Origin: Labedaea rhizosphaerae | GTDB lineage: Bacteria; Actinomycetota; Actinomycetes; Mycobacteriales; Pseudonocardiaceae | Assembly: GCF_004362825.1 (NCBI RefSeq) | Contig: NZ_SNXZ01000002.1 | Location: 1,049,365 to 1,113,364, forward strand | DNA length: 64,000 nt | Direction of reading: 5' to 3' | Shown here: piece by piece, positions 42,560 through 51,030 of the stretch | Layout of the letters: the number at the start of each line of letters is the position of its first letter | How positions within the stretch are numbered: the stretch's first letter is position 1 | The notes under the pieces: model-generated | The model's input: only the letters and a program-made list of their open reading frames with translations | Told to the model about the DNA's origin: nothing | Database searches by the model: none | Position numbers and translations under genes: made by a program

Positions 42560-43437
42560 GTCGCCTTCTCCCGGTTGGCCGGCGCGTGCTTGCGATTGTT
42601 TCGGGCCCTCGAGAGGGGTGGCTGCCGCGGGTGTTCGCCGCTGGTGGCTGGGTTGGTCTCGGGGCTGGGGCGGCGAACACACCCTTGCCAACGGTGCCGG
42701 TGGTCGCGCTGCTTTAGTGGCTCGGTTGAGGGGTTGCGCTGCGAGAGCGGGCTGCGGCTTGCCGCTGGTCCCGGTGGCGGCTGAGTTGCGGGCATGCGTT
42801 CGATGCTGGGCGGCTGTTGCGGGGTGGTGGCCGAGTCTCTTCATGGTGGTTGCTCTCGCGGTGAAGTTGCTTGCCGCGGGTTGGCGGCTGGAACCGGGTG
42901 ACTGATGTTGGTTGTCTGGTCGTTTTCGGTTGCTCTCGTGTGGGTGTTGCTGCCGCGGGTGTTCGCCGCCGGTGGCTGGTTTGACCTCGGGGCCGGGGCG
43001 GCGAACACCCTTGCCAACGGTGCCGGGTGGTCGCGCTGCGAGGGTGGCCTGGCTGAGGGGTTGCGCTGCGAGGACGGGCTGCGGTTGCCGGTGGGGGCTG
43101 GGTTGCGGGCATGCGGTCGTCGGGGGCGTTCGATGCTGGGCGGTGGCTGGGTTTTCGTAGGTGGTTGCTCTCGCGGTGGAGTTGCTGGCCGTCGTTGGTG
43201 GCTGGGACTGGGTGACTGATGTTGGTTGAGTGATCTTTCCCGGTTGCTCTCGTATGGGCGTGGCTGCCGCGGGTGTTCGCCGCCGGTGGCTGAGTTGGCC
43301 TCGGGGCGGGGAGCGGCGAACACCCTTGCCACCGGTGCCGGTGGTTGCGCTGCGGGGGTGGCCCGGTTGAGGGGTTGCGTTGCGACGGCAGCCTGCGGTT
43401 GCCGGGGTGGTTCCGGCGGTGGCTGAGTTACAAGAAT
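42560..43437. repeat. Three degenerate 310-330 bp direct repeats next to the DUF222-HNH gene
   Basis: This 878-base stretch has no gene I can support. It holds three copies of one unit starting near 42614, 42945 and 43262 (spacing 328 and 314). Each opens GCTGCCGCGG and contains GTGTTCGCCGC with its inverted partner GCGGCGAACAC: 42631-42641/42670-42680, 42959-42969/42998-43008 and 43273-43283/43313-43323. CTTGCCAACGGTGCC, GGGGTTGCG, CGGGCATGCG, GGTTGCTCTCG and GGGTGACTGATGTTGG follow in the same order. Copy 3 is cut off where the HNH gene ends. Short readable frames inside it change register between copies, so they are probably not genes. Confidence 0.85.
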
Positions 43438-44571
43438 TCACGCAGAGCGTTGCAACCACGGCGGTGGGGTGAATACCGGCAGCCCGTTATCCATATGCAC
43501 CGTCCATTCGGTGTGATGGATCAGCCGATGGTGATACGGGCACACCAACACCAGATTATCCAATGTCGTCGATCCGCCGTCGGCCCAATGCTGAATGTGG
43601 TGGGCGTGACACTGGTGTGGTGTTCGCGCGCAGCCGGGCGCGGCGCAGCCTTGGTCTCGGATGGCGAGTGCTCTGCGCAATCGTTTATCAGCCAATCGGC
43701 GAGTTTCCCCGATATCCAGTGGCTGGGATTTGCCGTCGAGGACGACGGGGATGATTTTCCCCTCGCAGGCCACGCGGCGGGCCTGCTCCGGAGCCAGCGT
43801 GCGGCCATCATCGAGCATCGCGCGGCCGATCCGAGTCTGCAGAGTCTCCAAAGAGACCGTCACCGCGATGTGCGGACGCTCGCCGCCCTCGGCGGGGGCG
43901 TGGCCGGAGTCGGCGGCGAAGCCGATGATCTCGGCCAGTGCGTCACCCTGACGCTCGCTCAAAGTCCGGTCATCCTGAGGCTGCGGCTTGGCCAGCGGGG
44001 AGAGCAGCGCGCGCAGCACGCTCGCGTCTTCGCCGCCGAGCCGGAACTGGCCTGACAGCGACCCGTCGCGGTGTTCGTACAGGTCCAGCGTGTTCTGCGC
44101 ATCCACCACCGTTCGTTCGACCGGCTTGCGACCGTCCGGGTTCAGAGCGGCGACGATGCGCTCGCCCAGGCGGATGAGCTGGGTCGGGTTGAACTTCCGC
44201 GCCAGCCCGGTCATGTCTACTTCGACTTGTTCGGCGTGCTCGAGTGGGACCGACTCCACCGTGGTGGCGATCTTGTCCACATGCGCACCGGAGATCTCCC
44301 CAGCCGCCATCGCCGCCCGCGCCGCGGGCAGCCGCGGCGGGATCACCTGCCCGGTGATCCCGACCTTCGGGCACAGCAACTCGACGTGGTGTTCGAGGCG
44401 TTTGGCTTCCGGGGCGGTGACGTGCAGGACGTCTTGCAGGAACCGCCATAGCTGGGGGTAGCCGGACTCTTTCCACTCAATCTGGGAAATGTCGTCGAGC
44501 AGCTTCAACTCCAGCCGCCGCAACTGCGCGACAGTCGAGTTAAGCTCCCCCAGCTCCATACCCCAGATCAT
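43438..44571 (-). CDS. DUF222 / HNH endonuclease protein (13E12 repeat family)
   Basis: About 377 residues. N-terminal DUF222 domain (about 1-260: LKLLDDISQIEWKESGYPQLWRFL, AGEISGAHVDKIATTVESVP). C-terminal HNH nuclease: CAAPGCARTPHQCHAHHIQHWADGGSTTLDNLVLVCPYHHRLIHH. Start not certain: ATG 44571 or 44559, with GGGG shortly before the latter. The family includes Mycobacterium REP13E12 proteins, which occur in multiple copies and serve as prophage integration sites. It is flanked on both sides by related repeat units in opposite orientation, suggesting a mobile or expanding element. Confidence 0.85.
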   Translation of the reverse strand: MIWGMELGELNSTVAQLRRLELKLLDDISQIEWKESGYPQLWRFLQDVLHVTAPEAKRLEHHVELLCPKVGITGQVIPPRLPAARAAMAAGEISGAHVDKIATTVESVPLEHAEQVEVDMTGLARKFNPTQLIRLGERIVAALNPDGRKPVERTVVDAQNTLDLYEHRDGSLSGQFRLGGEDASVLRALLSPLAKPQPQDDRTLSERQGDALAEIIGFAADSGHAPAEGGERPHIAVTVSLETLQTRIGRAMLDDGRTLAPEQARRVACEGKIIPVVLDGKSQPLDIGETRRLADKRLRRALAIRDQGCAAPGCARTPHQCHAHHIQHWADGGSTTLDNLVLVCPYHHRLIHHTEWTVHMDNGLPVFTPPPWLQRSA

Positions 44572-44734
44572 ACCACGCCATTCGAACAAATGGTCTAACA
44601 CGAACGAGGGAACAATCGCCGGAATATTCCGATCTTCCACGCAACCCAGCCATCGCCGGGTCTACCCGCAAACGGCAGGAAAACAGCGCAACGCAACCAT
44701 TCAACCCAGCCACCTACGCAACGCAAACCGCCGG

Positions 44735-44815
44735 CACCGTTGGCAAGGGTGTTCGCCGCCCCAACCCCGAGGCCAACCCAACCACCCAGCGGCGAACACC
44801 CGCGGCAGCCGCTCG
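44735..44815 (-). repeat. Inverted copy of the repeat unit upstream of the DUF222-HNH gene
   Basis: The reverse complement of the core of the 42.6-43.4 kb repeats recurs here: GTGTTCGCCGC (44749-44759) with GCGGCGAACAC (44789-44799), flanked by CACCGTTGGCAAG on one side and CCCGCGGCAGCC on the other. It marks the other end of the DUF222-HNH gene. The rest of 44572-44839 is AT-richer and has no gene I can support. Confidence 0.8.
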
Positions 44816-44839
44816 TAATTCGAGGCCAAGAACCCGGAG

Positions 44840-45334
44840 CTACTTGTCACGCCCCAACGGATCACTGTCCTCGAACCACTCCTCCTCATCCGCATGCTCA
44901 AAACGATGCATCTTCCCCAGCGATGTCTGCGCCGGAGGCTCAGAGACACCAGGCAGCACCCCAATGTCGATCAACTTCTCCAAGCTGGCAGGCGGCACCC
45001 GCGACAACGACCGGAACGCGGCAGTCACCTCCGAATCGGCCGGCGCGGTCCCCGCCAACCCTTCGACCACCTCGCGCCACGAGAGGTGTCCGCGGTCGAT
45101 CCGTTCAATCACCTTCTGCCACTCCGGGGTCTGAGCGTGGCCGCGAACGAACTTCTCGATCCGCTCGATGTCCTCATCGGACGGTGGAGCGTCGCCCTTC
45201 GCTGCCGTTTTCGCTTCCAGCGCCTCGGTTTTCGCCTCGACCTCGCGCCCTTGTTCATACGCATAGTCGATGCGGGCGTCGAGCTCGCGCTCGGCCTGCT
45301 CCATCTCGGCGGTGTAGTAGCCGTGGTACGGCAT
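44840..45334 (-). CDS. Small acidic partner of the WXG100-like protein
   Basis: 164 residues from ATG 45334, beginning 17 bases after the WXG100-like gene ends. A strongly charged helix (about 8-50, EMEQAERELDARIDYAYEQGREVEAKTEALEAK pattern) suggests a coiled coil. The rest is acidic, ending EEEWFEDSDPLGRDK. No known domain. Its position suggests a secretion partner, chaperone or effector-associated protein of the type VII pathway. Confidence 0.6.
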   Translation of the reverse strand: MPYHGYYTAEMEQAERELDARIDYAYEQGREVEAKTEALEAKTAAKGDAPPSDEDIERIEKFVRGHAQTPEWQKVIERIDRGHLSWREVVEGLAGTAPADSEVTAAFRSLSRVPPASLEKLIDIGVLPGVSEPPAQTSLGKMHRFEHADEEEWFEDSDPLGRDK

Positions 45335-45351
45335 GGCTTTCCCCCGTTCCG

Positions 45352-46617
45352 TCAGCGGCCTTGTTCGGCGCCGGTTTGGATCTGGTCGAGTTTCGTCAGC
45401 GCGTCATCGGCCTGGTCGACGTGCTGGTTGAGCTTGCCCTGCTGGTCCTGCAAGTTCTTGCGGTGCTCGTTGATGGTCTCGCCGGTGGCCACGGCGTCCT
45501 GCAGGTTGCCCACGTCGGGGATGGTCTTGATGGTGTCGATCAGCTCGGACAGCGTCTGGAAGTAGTTCTTCATCGTGTCGACGACGTTGCGGATCGCGTC
45601 GAAGAGGTTGAACACGGCCTTGGCGGTGTTCACGATCTCCATGATGTCGTCGTAGAGGTCGTCGATGTCGATTCCGAAGATCCACCCCAGGTACTTGGCC
45701 GCGGACTGGATCGCCGTCCACGCCCAGCCGAGGATCGGGATGCACTTCGTGGCGATCTTGCGGGCCGCGTTGAGGATGGCCTTGATCGCGTTGACGGCCA
45801 GTTGCGCGATCTTCTTCGAGACGTCGGCGATCTTGTCGTAGCCCTTGGCGACGAACTCGCCCAGGGCCTTGCCCGCCCAGACCGCGCCTTTGTCCCAGAA
45901 CACGTCGATGAACTGCTTGAGCGCCTCGGCGGCCGACCCCTGCCAGTACGTCGTGCCCAGCGTCGTGGTGTTGGCGCCGAGGTTGCTGATGAACTTGCCC
46001 AGGTTGTCGCCGACGCTCTTCCACGCTTCGCCGTTGGCCGAGATGCTGTTGTAGTTGCCCGCGAGCGGCGAGATGATCGAGTCGGTGAAGCCCTTGCCAC
46101 CGTCCACATCGAACTCGGACCAGATCCAGTCGAGGACGGTGAGCACCGGACCGGTGTCGAGGTCCTCGGTGTAGTTCGTCGGCGGCCGGTCGATCGCCTT
46201 GATGTCCAGCTCGGTGTAGTGGAACTTAGAGTAGCCGCCGTCGGTGTAGTTGTCGTAGGCGTCGCCGCCGTACCCCGAGCCGTAGGTGACGTCCTTGTCG
46301 TTGTCCTTGTCCAGGCCGTTGCGCTGGAAGATCGTGACGTTCGACTGGTCGACGTAGCCGTAGTGCTTCGCGACGCCCCGCACGCCGTCGCCGAGGTCGC
46401 ACAGCTTGTGCTGCATCAGGCTGAACGCCGAGCCCACCAGCGTCGACGCGTCCCCGCTGACGATCTTGCCGAGCGGGTCGAGCAGGCCGGTGAACCCGTC
46501 GGCGCTCATCCCTTCGCGGCGGGCCAAGTCCTCAATGGACGGCAACGTCTTACCCGCTTCCGCGCCGAGGTAGAGGCCGAAGTCCGCCAGTTGGTCCTTG
46601 TCGACGACGTAGTTCAT
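45352..46617 (-). CDS. Large WXG100/ESX-type secreted protein
   Basis: 421 residues from ATG 46617. An N-terminal helical hairpin (about 1-95) resembles ESX/EspC-type proteins. A second helical module around 195-260 contains the W-x-G turn in TTYWQGSAAEALKQF. Then comes a hydrophobic, helical stretch (about 265-330, NAARKIATKCIPILGWAWTAIQ) and a C-terminal amphipathic coiled coil. No signal peptide and no recognisable toxin domain. Together these suggest a type VII substrate. It is followed by a small acidic partner; no ESX core genes lie in the window. Confidence 0.7.
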   Translation of the reverse strand: MNYVVDKDQLADFGLYLGAEAGKTLPSIEDLARREGMSADGFTGLLDPLGKIVSGDASTLVGSAFSLMQHKLCDLGDGVRGVAKHYGYVDQSNVTIFQRNGLDKDNDKDVTYGSGYGGDAYDNYTDGGYSKFHYTELDIKAIDRPPTNYTEDLDTGPVLTVLDWIWSEFDVDGGKGFTDSIISPLAGNYNSISANGEAWKSVGDNLGKFISNLGANTTTLGTTYWQGSAAEALKQFIDVFWDKGAVWAGKALGEFVAKGYDKIADVSKKIAQLAVNAIKAILNAARKIATKCIPILGWAWTAIQSAAKYLGWIFGIDIDDLYDDIMEIVNTAKAVFNLFDAIRNVVDTMKNYFQTLSELIDTIKTIPDVGNLQDAVATGETINEHRKNLQDQQGKLNQHVDQADDALTKLDQIQTGAEQGR

Positions 46618-46641
46618 CGCTTGATCCCCCGATTCGTTGTT

Positions 46642-47229
46642 CTACTTGCCGATCGCCGCTTGGAGCTTCGCCACCAGTTCCAGGGCGAGCGGTTTGAGCT
46701 GGGCGAGCGTCGCGTCGCCGAGCACCGACACCTCGAGGGCGAGCCGCTCGCTACCGGCCCGGAAGACCACGGCGAGCTTGTGCGCGGTCAGGCCGCCGCC
46801 GCTCATGGTCGCGTCCGGCCCGAACCCGGCGAGCACGCCGACCCCCGGCACCTGCTCGTACTTGCCCGGCGCGGCGTTCTCGGTGGCGCGATCGGTGAAC
46901 GCGCCGTCCAGCACCTGCTTGTCGGACCTGTCCGCCCTGGTGGTGGCGACGTCGGTCGACAGGCCGGGCACGCCCGTGTGGTAGTTGCACATGTAGGTCA
47001 CCGTGATCGGTGCCTTGCCGACCCGACGGCTGTCCCGGATGCCGGGTTCGACGTCGAGCGCCTTCTTGATCGTGGCGCTGTCGAGCAGGTCGCACGCCTG
47101 CTGCTCGGTGATCTTCGTCAGCACCGAGCCCGGCGCGCCGGTCGAGACCGGAGCCGGGTCATCGGCCTTCGACGAACAGGCCGCCAACGCCAGAACGGCA
47201 GCGCACAGCCCTGCGACCACCCTGACCAT
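46642..47229 (-). CDS. DUF3558-like lipoprotein
   Basis: 195 residues from ATG 47229. Lipobox LAAC (Cys18), a short linker, then a domain with QQACDLLDSATIKKAL near 45 and YMCNYHTG near 80, the paired cysteines of this family. It sits 24 bases upstream of the WXG100-like gene on the same strand and may be co-transcribed with it. Function unknown. Confidence 0.72.
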   Translation of the reverse strand: MVRVVAGLCAAVLALAACSSKADDPAPVSTGAPGSVLTKITEQQACDLLDSATIKKALDVEPGIRDSRRVGKAPITVTYMCNYHTGVPGLSTDVATTRADRSDKQVLDGAFTDRATENAAPGKYEQVPGVGVLAGFGPDATMSGGGLTAHKLAVVFRAGSERLALEVSVLGDATLAQLKPLALELVAKLQAAIGK

Positions 47230-47247
47230 GACACCCCTTCACGCCGC

Positions 47248-47273
47248 CCCGTTAGGCCATTCGGCCTAACGGG
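47248..47273. terminator. Hairpin between the TetR and lipoprotein genes
   Basis: CCCGTTAGGCC (47248-47258) pairs perfectly with 47263-47273 over a 4-base loop. It lies 28 bases after the stop of the minus-strand TetR gene and 18 bases before the lipoprotein ATG. It probably ends the acyl-CoA carboxylase operon; an operator role is possible because of its closeness to the start. Confidence 0.6.
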
Positions 47274-47301
47274 ACCATAGCGTTTCACGACAAAAGGGGC
47301 A

Positions 47302-47907
47302 TCAGGATGCGGTCAGAACGTCCTCCAACATGCGGGTCCATTCGGCGAGGACCCGAGCGCGGCGCTTGCTGTCGTCGGTGAGCAGGTTGGCCAAGCCGAG
47401 ACCGCGGGCGAGGTCCAGGGTAGCCTGGATGGCTTCGCGCACACCGGGTTTCACCTCGTCGGCGGCCAGCGCCTCCACCGTCAGCCGGTGCGCCTCGCGG
47501 CCGACGTGGGCCTCGAGCGGCACCACCTTCGCCCGCAACTGTTCGTCGGACGAGGCCGCCACCCACAGTTGCAGAGCGGCGCGGAACATCGTGCCCGAGT
47601 ACATCTCGCCGATCATGCCGACCACGGTCTCGACGCGGGCCGGGCCCGCGGGCAGGTCGGCCAGCGACGCCCGCAACGCGTCGATGCGCTGGCTGCTGAT
47701 GTGCTCGACGGCCGCGGTCACCAGGTCCTCCCGGGTCGGGAAGTGGTGCTGCGTGGCCCCGCGGGACACACCCGCGCGCTCCGCGACGACCGCCACCGTG
47801 CTGCCCGACCAGCCGACCGTGGCCAGGCAGTCGATGGCGGCCTCCAGCAACCGCTGCCGGGTGGCCCGGCTGCGGTCCTGCTGCGGGACGCGGGCTTCGA
47901 GGCTCAT
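47302..47907 (-). CDS. TetR family regulator of the acyl-CoA carboxylase operon
   Basis: 201 residues. Helix-turn-helix near 15-60 (RLLEAAIDCLATVGWSGSTVAVVAE, AGVSRGATQHHFPTREDL). The C-terminal domain resembles TetR_C_13-type regulators. ATG 47907 overlaps the acyl-CoA dehydrogenase stop by one base, so it is the last gene of the operon. The palindrome at 56262-56283, at the operon's head, is the likely binding site. Confidence 0.87.
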   Translation of the reverse strand: MSLEARVPQQDRSRATRQRLLEAAIDCLATVGWSGSTVAVVAERAGVSRGATQHHFPTREDLVTAAVEHISSQRIDALRASLADLPAGPARVETVVGMIGEMYSGTMFRAALQLWVAASSDEQLRAKVVPLEAHVGREAHRLTVEALAADEVKPGVREAIQATLDLARGLGLANLLTDDSKRRARVLAEWTRMLEDVLTAS

Positions 47908-49064
47908 CAGTACGACTTCGGCAGGCCCAGCGAGAACTGCGCGATGAAGTTGAGGATCATCTCCCGGCTCACTGGCGCGATCCGGGTCAGCCGGGACGCG
48001 GCGAGCAGCGAACCGAGGCCGTATTCGCTGGTCAGGCCGTTGCCGCCGTGGGTGTGCACAGCCTGGTCGACGGCCTTGACCACAGCCTCACCCGCCGCGT
48101 ACTTGGCCATGTTCGCCGACTCGCCGGCGGCCATGTCGTCGCCCGCGTCGTAGAGCGCGGCCGCCTTCTGCCCCATCAGCTTCGCCAGCTCCAGTTGCAC
48201 GTGCGCGTCGGCGAGCGGGTGCGCCACGGCCTGGTGGCTGCCGATCGGCGCCTTCCACACGGTGCGGGTGTTGGCGTACTCGACGGCCTTGGACAACGCG
48301 AAGCGGCCGGTGCCGACGGCGTAGGCGGTCGCCATGATCCGCTCGGGGTTGAGCCCGGCGAAGAGCTGCGCGAGCGCGGCGTCCTCGGAGCCGACGAGCG
48401 CGTCGGCGGGCAGCCGCACGTCGTCGAGGAACAGCGAGAACTGCCAGTCGGCAGACACCATCTCCATGTCGATGCGGTGCGCGGTGAAGCCCTCGGCGTC
48501 GGTCGGCACCACGAACAGCGCCGGCTTGAGCTTGCCGGTCTTGGCGTCCTCGGTGCGCCCGACCACGAGCACCGACTGCGACTCGTCGACGCAGGAGATG
48601 AACACCTTGCGGCCGTTGAGGATCCAGCCGTCGCCATCGCGCTTGGCCGTGGTGGTGAGCTTGTGGGAGTTGGAACCCGCGTCGGGTTCGGTGATCGCGA
48701 ACGCCATCCGCAGCGTGCCGTCGGCGAAGCCGGGCAGCCAGCGCCGCTTCTGCTCGTCGGTGCCGAACCGGGCGATGATCGTCGCGCAGATCGCCGGCGA
48801 GACGACCATCTGCAACAGGCCGCACCCGGCGGCCGCCAGCTCCTCGCAGACCGCCGCGAGGTCGCCGATGCCACCGCCACCGCCGCCGAACTCCTCGGGC
48901 ACGTTCACCCCGAGGTAGCCGAGCTTGCCCGCCTCGGCCCACAGCTCGTCGGTGTGCTCGTTTGCCTTGGCCCGCTTGAGGTAGTACTCGTGCCCGTACT
49001 TGCGCCCGAGGTCGGCGACCGCCTTGCGCAGCGCGATCCGCTCCTCGCTCTCCACGAAACTCAT
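47907..49064 (-). CDS. Acyl-CoA dehydrogenase
   Basis: 385 residues. FAD-binding motif MAFAITEPDAGSNSHKLTTTA, GRKVFISCVDESQ, and a C-terminal QAVHTHGGNGLTSEYGLGSLLAASRLTRIAPVSREMILNFIAQ that ends the domain; the catalytic Glu position is not obvious (TRIAPVSREMI where RIYEGTSE is usual). An N-terminal Gly-rich patch (EEFGGGGGGIGDLAA) is present. It may act on a branched acyl-CoA after carboxylation. Overlaps the ATG of the carboxylase alpha reading frame. Confidence 0.88.
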   Translation of the reverse strand: MSFVESEERIALRKAVADLGRKYGHEYYLKRAKANEHTDELWAEAGKLGYLGVNVPEEFGGGGGGIGDLAAVCEELAAAGCGLLQMVVSPAICATIIARFGTDEQKRRWLPGFADGTLRMAFAITEPDAGSNSHKLTTTAKRDGDGWILNGRKVFISCVDESQSVLVVGRTEDAKTGKLKPALFVVPTDAEGFTAHRIDMEMVSADWQFSLFLDDVRLPADALVGSEDAALAQLFAGLNPERIMATAYAVGTGRFALSKAVEYANTRTVWKAPIGSHQAVAHPLADAHVQLELAKLMGQKAAALYDAGDDMAAGESANMAKYAAGEAVVKAVDQAVHTHGGNGLTSEYGLGSLLAASRLTRIAPVSREMILNFIAQFSLGLPKSY

Positions 49065-51022
49065 GATGGGATCTCCTCGGGGGTCACGACGGCGAGAACC
49101 GTGCCGACCTCGACCTGGTCACCGGCCGCCACCGGCAGTTCGGACACCACGCCGGTGACCGGCGCGACGATCTTGTGTTCCATCTTCATGGCCTCCAGCC
49201 ACAGGATCGGCTGGCCTTCGGTCACCCGCTCGCCTTGCGTGGCGCCGACCCGGATCACCGTGCCGGGCATCGGCGCGAGCAGGGAGCCCGGCGCCACCTG
49301 CGCGGCCGGGTCGGTGAACCGCGGCGTCCGGGTCAACGTCACGGGCCCGAGCGGCGAGTCGACGCACACCGTGTCCGCATAGGACGCGACCGCGAACGTG
49401 CGCCGGACCCCGGCGACGTCGAGCACCACTCGGTTCGGCGAGGAGTCCACAAGCGACACGTCGTCGAAGCCGTCGGCGGTCAGGCCGCCCCGAGTCAGCA
49501 AGTACTTGATCTCGTGGTCGCCGTAGGTGCGCACCTGCGGCTGCGACACGACGTTGCGCCAGCCGCTGGGCAACCGGCCGAGCACCCGGGCCTGCTCGCG
49601 CTCGGCCGCGGCGTCGGCGAGCGCGGCCGCGAGGGCCGACAGGCGCTCGGTGTCCTTGTCCGCCAACGGTTGTGCGAGCGTTGACAGGCCGTGCTTGTCG
49701 AAGAATGACGTGTCGGTGTTCCCCGCCAGGAACGCCTCGTGCCGCAGCACCCGCACCAGCAGGTCCCGGTTCGTGGTGAGGCCGTGCAACTCGGCGCCCG
49801 CGAGGGCGGCGGCGAGCCGGCGGGCCGCCTCCGGGCGGGTCGGCGCCCACGCGATCACCTTGGCCAGCATGGGGTCGTAAAAGACGCCGACCACGGAACC
49901 GGCACGCACTCCCGAATCTAGGCGCAGCCCGCGCGAACCGCCGAGCGCGAACTCCACGTCGACACCGGGGATGGCGAACCGGTGCAGCACACCGCTGCTC
50001 GGCCGCCAGTCCTGCGCGGGGTCCTCGGCGTAGAGCCGGACCTCGATGGCGTGGCCGTGCGTTGCCGGTGACGTCGCGCCGAGCTTGCCGCCGTCGGCCA
50101 CGTCCAGTTGCAGCGCCACCAGGTCCAGGCCGGTGGTCAGCTCGGTGACCGGGTGCTCGACCTGCAGCCGGGTGTTCATCTCCAGGAAGAAGAACTCGCC
50201 CTGCTCGTCGGCCAGGAACTCCACGGTGCCCGCGCCGACGTAGCCGATCGCCGACGCCGCCTTCCCGGCCGCGTCGAAGAGCCGCTCGCGCATCCCGTCG
50301 ACCCGCTCCACCAGCGGCGACGGTGCTTCCTCGACGACCTTCTGGTGCCGGCGCTGGATGGAGCACTCGCGCTCGCCGACCGCCCACACCGTGCCGTGGG
50401 TGTCGGCCATGACCTGCACCTCGATGTGCCGGCCGGTGGCCAGGTAGCGCTCGCAGAACACGGTCGGGTCGCCGAACGCGGACGCGGCCTCGGTGCGTGC
50501 CGCCTCGAGCTCGGTCGGCAGGTCGGCCAGCGACCGCACCACCCGCATGCCCCGGCCGCCGCCACCCGCGGACGCCTTGACCAGCACCGGCAGGTCCGCC
50601 TCGGTGACCGCGTCCGGATCGAGCTCGGCGAGCACGGGCACCCCCGCGTCGGCCATCAGCTTCTTCGACTCGATCTTCGAACCCATCGACTCGATCGCCT
50701 CGGCGGGCGGCCCGATCCAGGTCAGCCCGGCCGCGGTGACCGCGCGGGCGAATTCGGCGTTCTCGGACAGGAAGCCGTAACCGGGGTGGACGGCATCGGC
50801 GCCCGCAGCGCGAGCGGCCTCGACGATCTTCTCGGCCCGCAGGTAGGTCTCGCCGGGGGTGTTGCCCGGCAGGCGAACCGCGGCATCGGCCTCGGCGACG
50901 TGCGGGGCGTCCGCGTCGGCGTCGGCGTAGACGGCCACGCAGCCGAGTCCCAGCGAACGGCAGGTGCGGAACACCCGGCGGGCGATCTCACCGCGGTTGG
51001 CGACCAGTACGGAAGTGATCAT
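49061..51022 (-). CDS. Acyl-CoA carboxylase alpha subunit (biotin carboxylase + BCCP)
   Basis: 653 residues from ATG 51022. The biotin carboxylase domain (about 1-445) has VLVANRGEIARRVFR, GYGFLSENAEFA, the Gly-rich ATP loop KASAGGGGRGMRVV, HIEVQVMADTHG and EMNTRLQVEHPVTE. The C-terminal biotinyl domain has LEAMKMEHKIVAPVTG with the biotinylated Lys near 615. The middle stretch is the spacer seen in methylcrotonyl/geranyl-type subunits. It works with the carboxyltransferase encoded 8 bases upstream. Confidence 0.93.
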   Translation of the reverse strand: MITSVLVANRGEIARRVFRTCRSLGLGCVAVYADADADAPHVAEADAAVRLPGNTPGETYLRAEKIVEAARAAGADAVHPGYGFLSENAEFARAVTAAGLTWIGPPAEAIESMGSKIESKKLMADAGVPVLAELDPDAVTEADLPVLVKASAGGGGRGMRVVRSLADLPTELEAARTEAASAFGDPTVFCERYLATGRHIEVQVMADTHGTVWAVGERECSIQRRHQKVVEEAPSPLVERVDGMRERLFDAAGKAASAIGYVGAGTVEFLADEQGEFFFLEMNTRLQVEHPVTELTTGLDLVALQLDVADGGKLGATSPATHGHAIEVRLYAEDPAQDWRPSSGVLHRFAIPGVDVEFALGGSRGLRLDSGVRAGSVVGVFYDPMLAKVIAWAPTRPEAARRLAAALAGAELHGLTTNRDLLVRVLRHEAFLAGNTDTSFFDKHGLSTLAQPLADKDTERLSALAAALADAAAEREQARVLGRLPSGWRNVVSQPQVRTYGDHEIKYLLTRGGLTADGFDDVSLVDSSPNRVVLDVAGVRRTFAVASYADTVCVDSPLGPVTLTRTPRFTDPAAQVAPGSLLAPMPGTVIRVGATQGERVTEGQPILWLEAMKMEHKIVAPVTGVVSELPVAAGDQVEVGTVLAVVTPEEIPS

Positions 51023-51030
51023 GCCCGTCC

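Noticed and set aside
42560-43437. Three short genes inside the repeat region
   Set aside because: Candidate frames follow different registers in each copy, lack ribosome sites and have repeated low-complexity Trp/Gly/Arg content.
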